Both the position numbers and the translations under genes were made by a program. From Diphasiastrum complanatum (taxonomy: Eukaryota > Streptophyta > Lycopodiopsida > Lycopodiales > Lycopodiaceae), in assembly GCA_029204225.1 (NCBI GenBank), contig CM055093.1, positions 25,826,885 through 25,890,884 of the forward strand: DNA of 64,000 bases, written 5' to 3'. The notes under the pieces were generated by a model. It was not told the DNA's origin. It worked only from the letters and a program-made list of their open reading frames with translations, and ran no database searches. Below are positions 49,546 through 61,058 of the stretch, one piece after another; position 1 is the first letter of the stretch; each line of letters opens with the position of its first letter.

Positions 49546-50118
49546 AAATGATTTCTTCATCTAATATCTTTATGTATGCATTGTAGCATAATAGATGTAA
49601 GAAAACCTCTAAAATTATGGACATTATAAAATTAAGCTACCATTTATAGCCAAGTTTAAGGTGATTTCCTCTTTTGAACATTTGAATATGCTTAGGACTA
49701 GGGGTGAAGGCTATAAGGATTGGGAACTTCAGGCAACATCTTTAAGGGGATTAAAACTCCCTATCTTGAAGCTTTACGTGATGTAAACACCAACATGACA
49801 TTCATTATTTTTTTGAAGGTAGTTTCATTATTGTAAAATCAATAAAAGAAAGGAGGTGCCTTAAAGAACACAATATTGTGTGCCTGCTTTGATTCGTTTT
49901 CATTTTACAATTTTTTACACGCACATTCCGCATATGCACCCTCCGAGATGCGAAAGGTGCATGTAATTTTTTTTACATGTCCTTCCTTGCATAAAGTGCA
50001 TGTAAAATAAAATAATTTGACAAAAAAAATAGAAAAAAAAGTAGAAAAAATTTTCATGCTTGAAGGTCACCTCCTCGGATGTTCCGCCATGGGAAGGGCC
50101 TTCGGCCAAGGACTAATG

Positions 50119-50650
50119 TCACAAGAAAAATATGACATGTTTCTAGATAGGAAAAAAAGTGGTCTTTCATATGCAACTAGGAAAGTGAAAACTAGGAAAA
50201 GTGCAACAGTTTCCTACTTTGACAATCTAGGAAAATCAACATTTTAGATTCCTAGACATGAAATATTTTTCCTATAAAAGAAACACAAACCACAAAATCA
50301 CAATTTCCTATATAGAAAACATAATAGGAAAATATGACATGTTTCTAGATAGGAAAAAAACAGATCTTTCCCAGTGAAATCTAGGAAAAGTGCAACAGTT
50401 TCCTACTTTGACAATCTTGGAAAAGCAATGTCTAGATTCCTAGACAAGAACTTCTTGTTCCTACATAAGAAACAAGAAACCAGAAAATCAGATTTTTCTA
50501 TATAGAAAATCAGACTTTCCTATATAGAAAACTTAATAGGAAATATCTAACCAAAAAATCAGACTTTCCTGTATAGAAAACTTAATAGAAAATATTTATC
50601 CTATATAGAAAACACACAGCACAAAGCCCACACGCTTGTCTAGTTAGGAA
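50119..50650. mobile_element. CACTA subterminal region
   Basis: The first 40 bases repeat 191-230 (ACAAGAAAAATATGACATG). CTAGGAAAA, TTCCTA and TATAGAAAAC motifs follow at high density. It is the continuation, on the right of the S insertion, of the CACTA sequence that directly follows T at 187. No terminal CACTA/TAGTG was found at its right limit. Confidence 0.6.
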
Positions 50651-51185
50651 AATTATATCCTATGTATAAAAAATATCAAAGATACAAAACAAATATATAT
50701 AATTAGAGAACCAAGATTCAACCTCTATTGAATACTAAACTCCAACTTGTGCCTAAAAAATAGCTACATTTTAAACAGAAACCAACACAACTAGGTCATT
50801 ACAACCTTTCAGAAAGCATTCAATATAATTACATTGTATTGCAAAAAATATGCCCGATTAAATTGAACATCTCTAAACAAAAGCCCTTTGTTAAAGTCAA
50901 CTTTCTATCGCACACTATCTCTGATCAATGTCAGATTCGTCTTGCAAAAACATGTCTTCATGAAAAAAATTTATAAAAACAAAGAACGTCTACTCACATA
51001 CGTGGACGTCTTTTAACAGTAGCTGTCTGTATTTCTGCAACATGACCTTTTTTTCTTTTAGAAGATAATTCACAATACTTAATCTCACATTATCTGAGCT
51101 ACGATTGCTCGTATGGGTATTACAAACTAGATTGCTTGACAACTTAATTGATGAATAGTAGTTGCCAAGATTTTTATAAAGCTCA
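50651..51185. other. Unannotated stretch
   Basis: A/T-rich sequence, possibly CACTA interior. No gene or repeat was recognised. Confidence 0.35.
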
Positions 51186-51189
51186 TTTT

Positions 51190-51695
51190 TATATAGAACA
51201 ATTTACTGGCGAAAACACTGATTCTTATATATTTTGCATTATGTGTCGCCTAGCGATGTTTAGCATTGTCTGTTGCCTGGCGACATTCAGGAATCATCGC
51301 CAAACCGTCGCTATAAGGAAACCATTCCTTGGGTTTTACAGTCTGCATATTAATTACAGCGTTGCCGCGATAGTAAGTCATGAAGACATTTAATCGTCGC
51401 TCGAACGTCACTCTTTATGTCTGTCGGCTGGCGAATTTCTGGAATCGTCGCCAAACCGTCGTTGTAAAAAGACCATTTCTCAAGTTTTACAGTCTATTAA
51501 TTAATTACAAGGAGATAGTTAAGAGTCGCTTTGATGTCGTTGAATCGTCGCACAGTTTTATCGTCCCACGGCGACATTACTTAAAGTGTCACTATTGCGT
51601 CGTTTGTTCAGATATTTTTTTCTATGCGGAACGTCGCGCGGTGACAGACAGTTCCTTCTGTCACCGAATGACAAAAAAGCGTCGCTGATTGAGAT
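51190..51695 (+). mobile_element. GTCGC-rich non-autonomous element, copy 3
   Basis: Shares GAACAATTTACTGGCGA and the following sequence with the reverse complement of 39580-39660. It carries the two CCAAACCGTCG...ACAGTCT segments about 150-190 bp apart, and the TCAGATATTTTTTTCTATGC segment seen in copy 2. It is cut off after GTCGCTGATT at 51690, before the CACGAATGC end. Confidence 0.65.
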
Positions 51696-52154
51696 TCTCC
51701 TGTAAGACAAACTGGAGACCGGAGTTGCCCAAGAACTGATCGTGAATGAGCTTGACTTTAAAACATCATCAGTTGGCTGGATAGAGGAGAATCGTTAACC
51801 AGTTTGGCCTCTGAACTTTGAAGTCATTCTCTGTTATCTTGTCGAATGTACTTTTCCTACATCCTGCGGTACATATTAGAAGCATCTTCACTTCTACTGC
51901 TTTGATTTCTACCGTTGCTACTACATAATGTTGAGAATAACCTCTTACTGTCCTCGATTCGTCATGGACATGAATCTGTAAAACTATTTACAGCCTTGTT
52001 GTTATCACATAAGTCACTCTTTCAAGTAAAAGGTCAAGACAATTTTCAGCCAGGAGACATGTCAGAGATCTGATTGAGACTACAGTTGGTGGGAAGGTAA
52101 CACTTCGAATCTGCGCAACAAACAAAATTCAAAATGTAAGTACAAAAGCTCTAC
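51696..52154. other. Stretch 3' of the carboxypeptidase exon
   Basis: If the adjacent gene were intact, its next exon would lie here on the minus strand. I could not recognise one. No repeat was identified. Confidence 0.35.
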
Positions 52155-52300
52155 CATGTTCATACACAAATCCATCGAAGCTGGAGCAACCTGGACCGCC
52201 ATTGAGCCGGAGTACAAGTGGATCAGAGACTGGGTCATTTTGCGAAGTCACAAAATAGTAGTAGAGGCTCCAACCATGCTCTTCATTCATAGTAACGTAC
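52155..52300 (-). pseudogene. Serine carboxypeptidase-like, isolated exon
   Basis: On the minus strand this 146-base exon encodes [20 protein letters not shown], then [20 protein letters not shown] and YEHG. The LNGGPGCSS oxyanion-loop motif and FDGFVYEHG are characteristic of S10 serine carboxypeptidases of plants, secreted or vacuolar enzymes that cleave C-terminal residues or act as acyltransferases. It is flanked by an acceptor (CATGGCAG) and a donor (GTAGAG) at positions where such genes have introns. The usual LW before LNGG is LR here. No signal peptide exon or exon with the catalytic Ser (GESYAG type) was found nearby. It is probably a gene fragment, though a gene with long introns is not excluded. 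Confidence 0.7.
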
Positions 52301-54199
52301 CTGCCATGTGCATTACTTGCGCTGTTTAATTTCTCAGTGGGGCATCAAAGAGTACTCTACTTTCAAACACATGTTAAAATTTATAAGCGGATTGTGGGAA
52401 TTGTGGGAGGTTCATAGCATAGCGTCAGTCTCTTGTCTTGGTCAGACTAACTGCTGGTGTCCCTACATATAGACATCCAGTTTATTGATTGAGATTGTTT
52501 CATATTTGATAATGGCATCAACAACTACTTTTACTGATGCGTTCAAGAAGAATTGCACAATGCATGACTTTAAAAACTAGCAGTTCAATCCCTTAGTCAG
52601 ATTGTTGCTTGCAATATGATATTATGAAGATTGAAATGCAGAGAGACTTGCGGTACTGAGACGATAAAAAGTTAAAGTTTCATTTATTATAAGGGAGATA
52701 GCTCCAACATTTATAGATGCACTCAAAAGACAGGAAGATGAAAATTGCATCATGAAAGACATTGCAGTTTCCGCTGCGAAACATATAGATTTCCTCGCCA
52801 TCGGTCAAACTCGAATTCTCATTATAATAATAGAGAAAATCCAGAATCCAGAAATTGGCTTCATACTGGATTGAGAGAACATGAAAGTACACGTCATTGT
52901 ATTGACGGAACAAGCTTCTAACAGCAAATTAATACTTGATCTAACGAACCATACAGAAACAAACATGGTCTCAATTCCAACTCTCACAGATCCAACTTCA
53001 AAATCACAGCGAATTAATAGTCGATTTATCAAATTTATATATTACAAAAACAAAAGGATGCAAAAACATGGTCTCAATTCAATTCTTACAGATTGAACTA
53101 AAAAAAGACCGCAATCGACCATGACTTACACATATAAACAAAAGGATGCAAAAAATTTATCTCAATTCCAAGTCTCACAGATTGGACTCAAAATATACAA
53201 AAACTCTACCGTAAAACAGGTATCTATCAGATTGTGAATTTGGACTACAAACCCGGCATAATGAAATGATGCAAATTTTTCGGAAAATCCTGGCAATGAG
53301 GCAACCTGAGCTCCTTGCGCATATATTTAAGTATCTTGAGCATTTGGCAGATCAGACCACTATAACGCAGCATACATTTCTGAAAGGACGTGCAAATGCG
53401 CAAGTTGTATTAAAATGTCTGAATACAAAATATAACTCAACACAAAGCATAATGATTCACATACATGTTGCTAATCGGAGGACTCACTAGAGCCTATATG
53501 AATCTCAAGCACTATTTGAATTCTATCAGAAATCAATAATGTATATGAATTGTTGGGAGCCGTACGGCTACTTCAGTAGAGAATTTTTTACAATTCATGA
53601 AACTTTACAGAAAGCAGAATCACACACGATTTGCTTGGAGACCTAGGCCCTAGATCAGCTTTCACCTACAGCTGTTCAACAGAGAATATAAATTTCATGC
53701 TATATTTTAACTAAACAGAAATACATACGATTAATTCAGAGGCCTTCAACAGATCAAAAGACTTTCATGCAAAACATACGATTTGCTGGGAGCTATGCAG
53801 ATGTTTAGCAGAGAATGTAGAAATTTCATGCAAATCATACTAACTGAGCCAAAATCAGAATTACAAAATAGCATGCTCAAAGGCCCACAGCCGTTCATCA
53901 GATAGCATAAGAATTCTAATGAAGTACTGCGCACACAGTCCTTACATGATAGAACTTATCTGCAATACTGATAGTCTATATTTATTGTCATTTCATCATT
54001 CTTCCAGTCTGTGAATGAGAAAGACTGATTGCAAGGTTTGCAATGGGGAGAGGGACTCTGGGGAGTTACTACAAGCTCTTTTTAAGACTATTACTCATAA
54101 TAGGGTTCATATGCTAATCTAAAAAAGTCGTCAAAATTTAATCATACTAGTTTTTTAAAAAATTGTGTCGGTTTCATGCCTATACAAGTTTTTCCGTGC

Positions 54200-54200
<1 letters not shown>
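52301..54200. repeat. Low-complexity stretch with weak tandem repeats
   Basis: Diverged short repeats occur: a phrase like ATGGTCTCAATTCNAACTCT with CACAGATT at about 52965, 53070 and 53155, and CAGAGAATGTAGAAATTTCATG-like phrases at about 53575, 53680 and 53810. The last group has a spacing of about 105-130 bp. No coding exon of the carboxypeptidase was recognised upstream, although one would be expected here. Confidence 0.4.
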
Positions 54201-54201
<1 letters not shown>

Positions 54202-54248
<47 letters not shown>

Positions 54249-54255
54249 GGGGGGG
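54202..54255. repeat. (GA)n microsatellite and G-run
   Basis: About 20 units of GA (54202-54243) followed by AAAA and a run of nine G. Confidence 0.95.
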
Positions 54256-54379
54256 TATAGGTTCTAAAAAAAGTTGTGCTTTCTCACTCATAAGAATCAA
54301 ATTCGAGTTACCTCGAGTGATACAAATGAAAATTGAGCAATCACAAGTGTAGGGGCAAATCCATCACAAAGGCCAGACC

Positions 54380-54963
54380 GAATGTACATGCATTCAATCA
54401 CTTCCAACTCTCACTCACACGTGTGGGAAGCGTTCCAAAAATAATCTAAGTAAAAACAAGTTGCTCTCCTCAGGTAGAGAGAGAAAATCATCATGAGCTC
54501 TCGGGTAGACAAAGAAAGCTAGAAAACCAATTACTCACAAAATCCACTCAATCTCAAAATCAATTAGATCCAAATGAGAAGTACAATGATACTAGTAGAT
54601 ACACGAGCTACCACTATGCCTAACTATGATTGGACCACACTTTTGCCACCTCTTAGTCGTATTGGACCATTTTCAAGCAAACCTCAAATTCTATTGGACC
54701 CCTCAAGGTTACACATCTAAATCCTATTGGACCTCTTAAATTTCATCAAACAAAAGTATTACACTTGTCTACACTCTAATTGACAAGAGTTCAGCCTCTT
54801 ACTCTATTTTGGCTAAATAGTGACATTACTGTGGAAATGGGTAATTTGCCATGTATGCCAAATTTGGTCCTATCAACATCCTACACCTAGATGCTTGATA
54901 TAAAAAACATAAGACCCCTATATCTAGCATAGATAATCTTTTTCAATTCTTCACACTCTACAC
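54380..54963 (-). repeat. Truncated LTR of the copia family found at 59566, inverted
   Basis: The reverse complement, starting TGTGAAGAATTG at 54963, follows 59566-60160 with many substitutions (CACACGTGTGAGTGAGAGTT and ATTGGACC motifs). Similarity stops near 54380, before the LTR end, and no internal sequence follows. It is an old LTR relic. Confidence 0.7.
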
Positions 54964-55175
54964 ATGCATACACTGTCACATACCTTGTCTAAACTCCATT
55001 TAGGGTGTTCTGGGCCTCACAAGGATATTAGTTACTTTCGGGTCAAGTCCAGTATGACGTGGCATAACTAACAACTTGTTCACTGGTGTACCGTGTATCC
55101 AAGACTAGGAGTATACTGTATCCTATGTCCTTTTAAAGAAATTATAATTTCTAATAAAAGTTACTTGAAAATATG
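54964..55175. other. Unannotated stretch
   Basis: Short unique sequence between the LTR relic and the CACTA end; nothing recognised. Confidence 0.4.
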
Positions 55176-57235
55176 CACTACAAGATTCTGGAAGATTTCT
55201 GACCTTATTATCGAGGCTTTTATGAAGATTTTTTTTTTTGAAAAAAGACCGTAACCCTCTGTATACACCTTGAAGTATACCTTAGAATGAGATCCTCGAT
55301 AATTGCCTCGGTAATCGAGGTTTCTTCACCTCGTTTTGGCATTGTTTATAGCACGCATATACTGAGAGATATACCGAGGCCCCTCGGTATATCCCTCCCA
55401 ACAATCGATTGGCGACATGTCGTTTCCGAGGGATATACCAAGGGCATAAAATCTCTATTTAAAGGTCATCCTATGCGATGCATGGGATTGTGACTGTGAT
55501 ACCTACATCCAATGAATATGATTCAATTATCTGAGAAATGTGATGAGAGTAAGTTAGACCACATGAATGTAGTGAAGTTAAAGTGTATCTTGAAGCCATA
55601 TATACCTCAGATCTAGAATATCCATCTGAATCAAGGCACAAAGAAGACTAGAAGTTTGTGAAGAAAGGATTTCCGGAAAATCCAGATTGTGCTAGACAAC
55701 AATGAGAGGCCACTAAGAAGCTACGGGAGACCTTAGAGACCTTCTCACCTTGGAAGTGGTGGCCAAGGTTATCCCATGGACATCGTTATAACTCTGTCAA
55801 ATGGCTCAATTCTATCCTAAAACTAGACTCCATGCAATTGAAGAGTCATGTAGAGGACTTAACTCAAACAATTATATTTATTGATACATAAATGTTCGAA
55901 TTACAAATATATATCTAAATGAAATGCCTAATTATCAGATCCAGCTAAATCATCTCCATCATGGCCATGGTCATCAGACTCATGTGACTACGATGCATGA
56001 GACTGAGACTGCGATACCTGCATGCAACGAAGATGTGTAAATTTTATAAATGATGTTGTTAGAGTGTCCGACCGAATGAATGTCGTGAAACCATAATACA
56101 TATCTCAGAACATCCATCCCAGTCAATTCTCACTCCTTGTCTCTCCAATAATTTGAGTAATGATTGCAAATTGTTGGAATATGCATACTTGTACTCCTCT
56201 TTTGTGGGAGACCACTTTACGACATATTTCTGCATGAACCGACAAATCGGTGATTGTAAGTTAATTTAAACAAATCCACAAATAAAATATGAATTATGAC
56301 CAAAACAAATTCAACTTACGAAATGGGCATGAAAAGAACCTTGGCCACCATTGCCCAGGTGTGAGGGCCCTACCGTCTCCATTTGCTTCTTAGCTGTCTC
56401 TCTTTGTTGCTTGAAATGATTTGGATCTTCTCAAAATTCTTTCTTTGCAAACTTCCAATCATCCTTGTTCATGTTGTATGGCCTAGATTTGCCAGCTCTC
56501 ACCGCATCTCAGATATTTGATTTGCGGTGGCTCATCACGCTTCCCATGCATCGTCCTATCCATATTCGGTCAAATTCCAAATCAAGGGAGAGGATTGGAA
56601 ATTCTCTATACAACTGGTCAATGATATAATTCTTGTCCTCATCACTTTGTTTGAGTAATAAATTAAACATCTCTACATCGTTTTAGGACCAAATACATTT
56701 CAATTACATGATTAGTCAAGGTTCAAGATTACATAAAAAAAACTAGCTGCATCGAAAGATAGCTAAAAAATGTACGAATAAAAATGATAGATGTAAAGAC
56801 ATGTACACAAGCGTCTGTAAACATGGAAAGACTAGCTATAGAGTCAAAACACTAGCTAGACCTATCTAATAGCTCCTGATCATCTCCGTCATGTGGACCT
56901 TGTTGTTCCTGCACACGCAAGACACATGAATTAGTCTTCAGAACAATCGTATGGGAGTGAGAGAGAATAGCAAGTTTAGAAAACATAAAAGGATCTAAGG
57001 AGCAGCATCCCAGTCTATACACACGCCCTGCCTCTCCAATAACTTGAGTAAAGGAAAATATTCTTCAAGAAATAGGAAATTACGAATGAAGTCACATAAT
57101 TTTTAGCATTCATAATCCAAAATCGACCTTGTACAAAAGCACTCTACCACAAATTTGAAAACCATGCTACAACCAAAATTTTGTGAATCCACTTTCGAAC
57201 TTCTCTTGAAAACTCAACACTCCAATCCGGGATGC
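55176..57235 (+). mobile_element. CACTA element, second family, 5' end and decayed body
   Basis: Begins CACTACAAGATTCTGG at 55176. Subterminal CCTCG and CGAGG motifs follow, including a perfect 11-bp inverted repeat at 55369-55379 and 55382-55392 around CC. Transposase exon remnants follow (separate entry). The right terminal TAGTG was not found, and the right limit is set where the copia-like LTR region begins. Confidence 0.6.
55630..57060. pseudogene. En/Spm-type transposase exon remnants in both orientations
   Basis: On the plus strand at 55640-55780 a diverged segment reads KFVKKGFPENPDCARQQ-like. On the minus strand at 56470-56340 the related NMNKDDWKFAKKEF and FKQQRETAKKQMETVGPSHL occur. 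Minus-strand LLKLLERQGV, followed by an IDWDG or IDWDA motif, is found at 56170-56090 and repeated at 57060-57005. The pattern of a basic, Trp-rich segment followed by KNRxxxxKK and a HLG/HTTG motif resembles the plant En/Spm accessory transposase domain (Transposase_24 type). Duplicated and inverted pieces plus stops mean that it is dead. Confidence 0.45.
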
Positions 57236-57307
57236 AAATCCAAGTGCTTTCCAATTCCAAATTGATGTAGAACTTGTCTCCATCCTATCCAAGACCGCAT
57301 CTTAGCC

Positions 57308-57596
57308 GGATTTTGATACCAATGTAAAGACCCTAAAGGATTGCCCCTAAGATGAGGATGAGAGAACACAATAAGAGAGACTATGGAGCCAAACCGCCCA
57401 ACCAATCCTAGATCAAAGCTGGATCTAGCCCCCAAGCAATGCCTTGTGAAGCAAGAGGAGGAGAGAAGCTGGTAACCTAAGTCCAATATGTCGACGGGAG
57501 AATCCCTACCTCATTCATTATATAGAGAGTAGAGCCTTGTGTATGCAACCCCATGCAGGTCAACAATAAATAGATCACAACTCTTTATGCAGTTCT
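57308..57596 (-). repeat. Copia-like LTR end with primer site, truncated
   Basis: On the minus strand a block with a TATA-like CTCTATATAATG near 57525 ends in GGTCTTTACA at 57323. It is followed directly by TTGGTATCAAAATCC, close to the initiator tRNA-Met primer consensus. The LTR start is cut by the CACTA sequence at 57597. Internal sequence continues to about 57214 without a recognised gene. Confidence 0.55.
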
Positions 57597-58200
57597 CACT
57601 ACAAAAAAAATGTGGCAAAAATTGCAAATATTTTCGCAATTTTTGCCATTTTTTGACAAAAGAATTGCGGAAACGGATTCCGTAAGTTTTATAGCAAATC
57701 CTCAATTTCGGTCCCGCAATTCTTTTGGCTAATTTTTCGCAATTTTTATAGCTAAATTAACAATAATCAAATTGTGGAAACCCAAAAACCCACCCTCAAT
57801 TTTTTGGCATAATAATTGCGGAATCCGTTTCCACAATTTGTTTGGCTGATATTTTTTGCCAAATTTTTTGGGCAGAAATTGTCAAAAAACATTGCGAAAA
57901 TTCATTTCCACGATTGTCGTGGCAAAAATGGCGGATATTTTTTGACAATTTTTTGTGCAAAAATTGCGAAAAAAATTGCAGAAATTCATTTTCGTAATTT
58001 ATTTCAAAATAGTGTCAAAAATTTGTGGAAAATAAATTTCCAATAGAATATAAATTGCGAATTTATTTTATACACTATTTTGAAAAAAATTGCGAAAATG
58101 AATTTCCACAATTGTTTTGGCAATTTTTGCCAAATAAAATACGAATAAATACTTGCAATTTGTTGGCTAAAATTGCAAAAAATATCACCAACCCTAAACT
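57597..58200 (+). mobile_element. CACTA-type end rich in TTGCGGAA/AAATTGC repeats
   Basis: CACTACAAAAAAAATGTGGC at 57597 matches the general CACTA terminus. The next 550 bases contain over fifteen copies of AATTGC or its complement GCAATT with GGCAAAAATT phrases, a typical subterminal array. No opposite terminus was found. Confidence 0.65.
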
Positions 58201-59560
58201 CTAAACCTCGATAGCAAGTTCTTTATCTCAGGTAACGACTGAGCTAAACATGACTGTCGTGGCGTCGGATCCTTCTCTATAGTTGCATGCTACATGACAT
58301 ACAAAAAAAATTATGAAATTGCTAGAAAACTTATCTCTATCTCTCTAATGAGGTCCATATTTTTTATAAGGCTTTCACAATTTAGAGTATGACATCCCAT
58401 GCATTGTCTTGTGTCTCAAAGTACATGTGTAATAATTAGACTCTTAGAAAGAAGTGAGGTTAAATATCTTTAACTGTAGATAAAGGTTGAGCATTGGATC
58501 CTCCTCTACAACAACATGATGCATGATCAAAACTGAAATAAGGAATATATCTCATTCTCTCTCTCTTTCTCATTTTCTCATTCTCTCTCTTTGTCTCTCT
58601 CCCTCTCCCTCTCTTTATGTAGATAGCTAGGACTGTACCAAGTTTCAAAAGAAAGAGATGGAGAGAGAGAAAGAAGAAATGAGAAAGCGAACTAACCTAG
58701 GATAAGCTTTTTATCATCTTCATCTACATTTGTACAGTCTTTCATGGTTTTTCCATTTATTCACTTTGTCTCTCTATCTCCTTCCTCATTTCATCTACTT
58801 GGGAAGAATACTGCATCTCTTTTCTATAGACACTTAGGCCTCTTACTCTCTTTCGTCCCCAACTATTTTCTTCTAAAATCTTCCAAAATTTTCATTCTAC
58901 ACATAAAAAAAACATAGCTAATCAAATTTACATGCAAAATCATATACATGTTCATCATTATATTTTATAATGTTAAATGCATTTAAACCATAATTTGAAA
59001 AAATATATGTTATTATATCTCATGCTCATCCACAGTCAAGATCCAACTCGCCTGTTTTTAGTTTTCCAAAACCTTTAATAATATGACATCCACATAGATC
59101 TCGGCAACAATTGGAGCCCTATTCTTTTCTTGTGTCTGAAATTTGACACTCAACAATAGACAAAAATAAATGACATCATGAAAAAAGAGGTTTCTCATAT
59201 CGGAGTATACAAATGCAAGTTTTGTTGTATACACACATACCAGTCTCATGTTGATGCCCGCATATCCAGCTCGACCAACATTCGACATCTTTTGTTGTTT
59301 TAATCTGTTGATTTTGTTTTGTTGACTCAATTTCTAAGCAAATTATTGTACACACATCAAGCAAATAAATAATAAGTCAGTAGTAAGATAAATAAATCAT
59401 GGAATAACTAGAGATGACCAAGCATTCAAGTCAAATTTTGGTTTCAAAATATATAGATAAAACAAAAAAGTTGAATACAACTTGGAAAGTTTTGCTTTTT
59501 AAATATTGACGTAGAAGCTGGCATCTCTCCTTTTCCATCCACTCAGGACATTTTGGCGTT
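58201..59560. other. Low-complexity, A/T-rich stretch with CT-rich tracts
   Basis: Contains imperfect (CT)n tracts at 58555-58625 and a weak duplication of a TNGGATCCTNCTCTA phrase (58265 and 58495). Nothing coding was recognised. Confidence 0.4.
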
Positions 59561-59565
59561 AAATT

Positions 59566-60301
59566 TGTGAAGAATTGAAAAAGATTATCTATGTTAGATA
59601 TAGGGGTCTTATGTTTTTTACATCAAGCATCTAGGTGTAGAATGTTAATAGGAATAAATTTGGCATAGATGGCAAATTATGCATTTCCACTTGTAATGTC
59701 ACTATTGAGCCAAAATAGAGTAAGAGGCTAAACATGTGCCAATTATAGTGTAGACAAGTGTAAAGTTTTTGTTTGGTGAATTACAAGAGGTCCAATAGGA
59801 TTTAGAGGTGGAACCTTGTGAGGTCCAATAGGAAATTGAGGTGTGCTTGAATATAGTCCAATAGAATTAAGAGGTGCATGGATCAATGATCCAATAGGAT
59901 CAAGAGGTGACAAAATATGGTCCAATCATAGTTAAGCATAGTGGTAGCTCGTGGACCTACTAGTATCATTGTCTCCTCATTTTGAATCTAATTGATTTGG
60001 TGATTTCATGGATTTTGTGAGTTATTGGATTTCTAGCTTTCTCTCTCTACCCGAGAGCTCATGTTGTATTTTCTCTCTCTACCCGAGGAGAGCAGCTTGT
60101 TTTTACTTAGATTATTTTTTGAATACTTCCCACACGTGTGAGTGAGAGTTGGAAGTGATTGAATGCATGTAGTAGTGTGTTTTTGCCATAGGATCTAAGA
60201 TTGATCTTGAATCTCAATCTAGTCTTGATCTTGGTGCATCTACACACCTTAGGAGATCAAAAGTACATGTAGTGGACAGTCCACACGTGTGAAATTCAAC
60301 A
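59566..60301 (+). repeat. 5' LTR of the chimeric element
   Basis: Full-length LTR, TG...CA, preceded by AAATT. A related diverged LTR lies inverted at 54380-54963. Confidence 0.85.
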
Positions 60302-60314
60302 TGGTATCAGAGCC
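60302..60314 (+). promoter_or_regulatory. Primer-binding site, initiator tRNA-Met type
   Basis: TGGTATCAGAGCC starts at the base after the LTR, as in plant copia elements. Confidence 0.9.
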
Positions 60315-61058
60315 TACCTAAGGTTACCATGCATTTTGATCCATCTAAGTGAAAAAAATTTCATCAATCTTGAGCTAGAAGTTGTCAAGGCCCATTTTCC
60401 TAGCTATCTTGTTCAATCTTGGATCAAAAGAGATCAAAAGGACATTGATTGGGTCTGACCTGGTACTGTACGGAATCAGGTGCTCAGACACGTGTGAGGA
60501 ACATCCAAATTCAGTTTGGAAGTTCTCTCTCATGTTTGATCCATTTATCTTGCTTAATAACTTGTTTTGAAGCTATTTTTGTCTAGTTTCTGTTGCAATC
60601 AGTTTCATTCCATTTGGTTGAGCCAATCAAAAGTTATAAGCTTTTGAAGAGGGTTAGGTAGGGCACCTAGACCTGGGTGGACACATTTGGTTTGGTCAAG
60701 AGATTGCTTGGTTGATCCAAAATCACAGTTGTATGCTTGCCAATCTCATCTATATGTGATCTAGGCACTGCTTTGAGATCTTACCCATTTTGTTTCATGC
60801 AATATCATTGTATTTGAGTCAAATTTGGTTTCTTAGTGTATTTCACACGTGCTAAGAGTGTTAGATCCTAACTTTGCCTATACTCCATCATTTGATGTGA
60901 AATAGATCTTGTTTTAGAGAGATTTGAGTAGCTAGTGAGAATCAATTCACAAATAGTTGCAAGATCTTTCATAGGAGGAGATAGTACTCAATTATTGGAT
61001 CCTATGGAAAGTGTGTAACAACATTTATTGTTTATCATTTGAGTTTTCTTCACTTCAA
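60315..61058. other. Leader of the chimeric element
   Basis: Untranslated region between primer site and gag. No coding segment was recognised. Confidence 0.6.

Larger units (their letters stand above)
46481..50118 (-). mobile_element. S module, inverted copy with terminal inverted repeat
   Basis: The reverse complement reads like S copies 1 and 2: CATTAGTCCTTGGCC at 50118 back to about 49000, a CACTA transposase fragment at 48985-48160, then S again from about 47945 to 46481. The right end GGACTAATG at 50110-50118 adjoins CACTA subterminal sequence, the same flank seen after T at 187. It therefore forms the opposite arm to 33147 or 38456. Confidence 0.7.
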
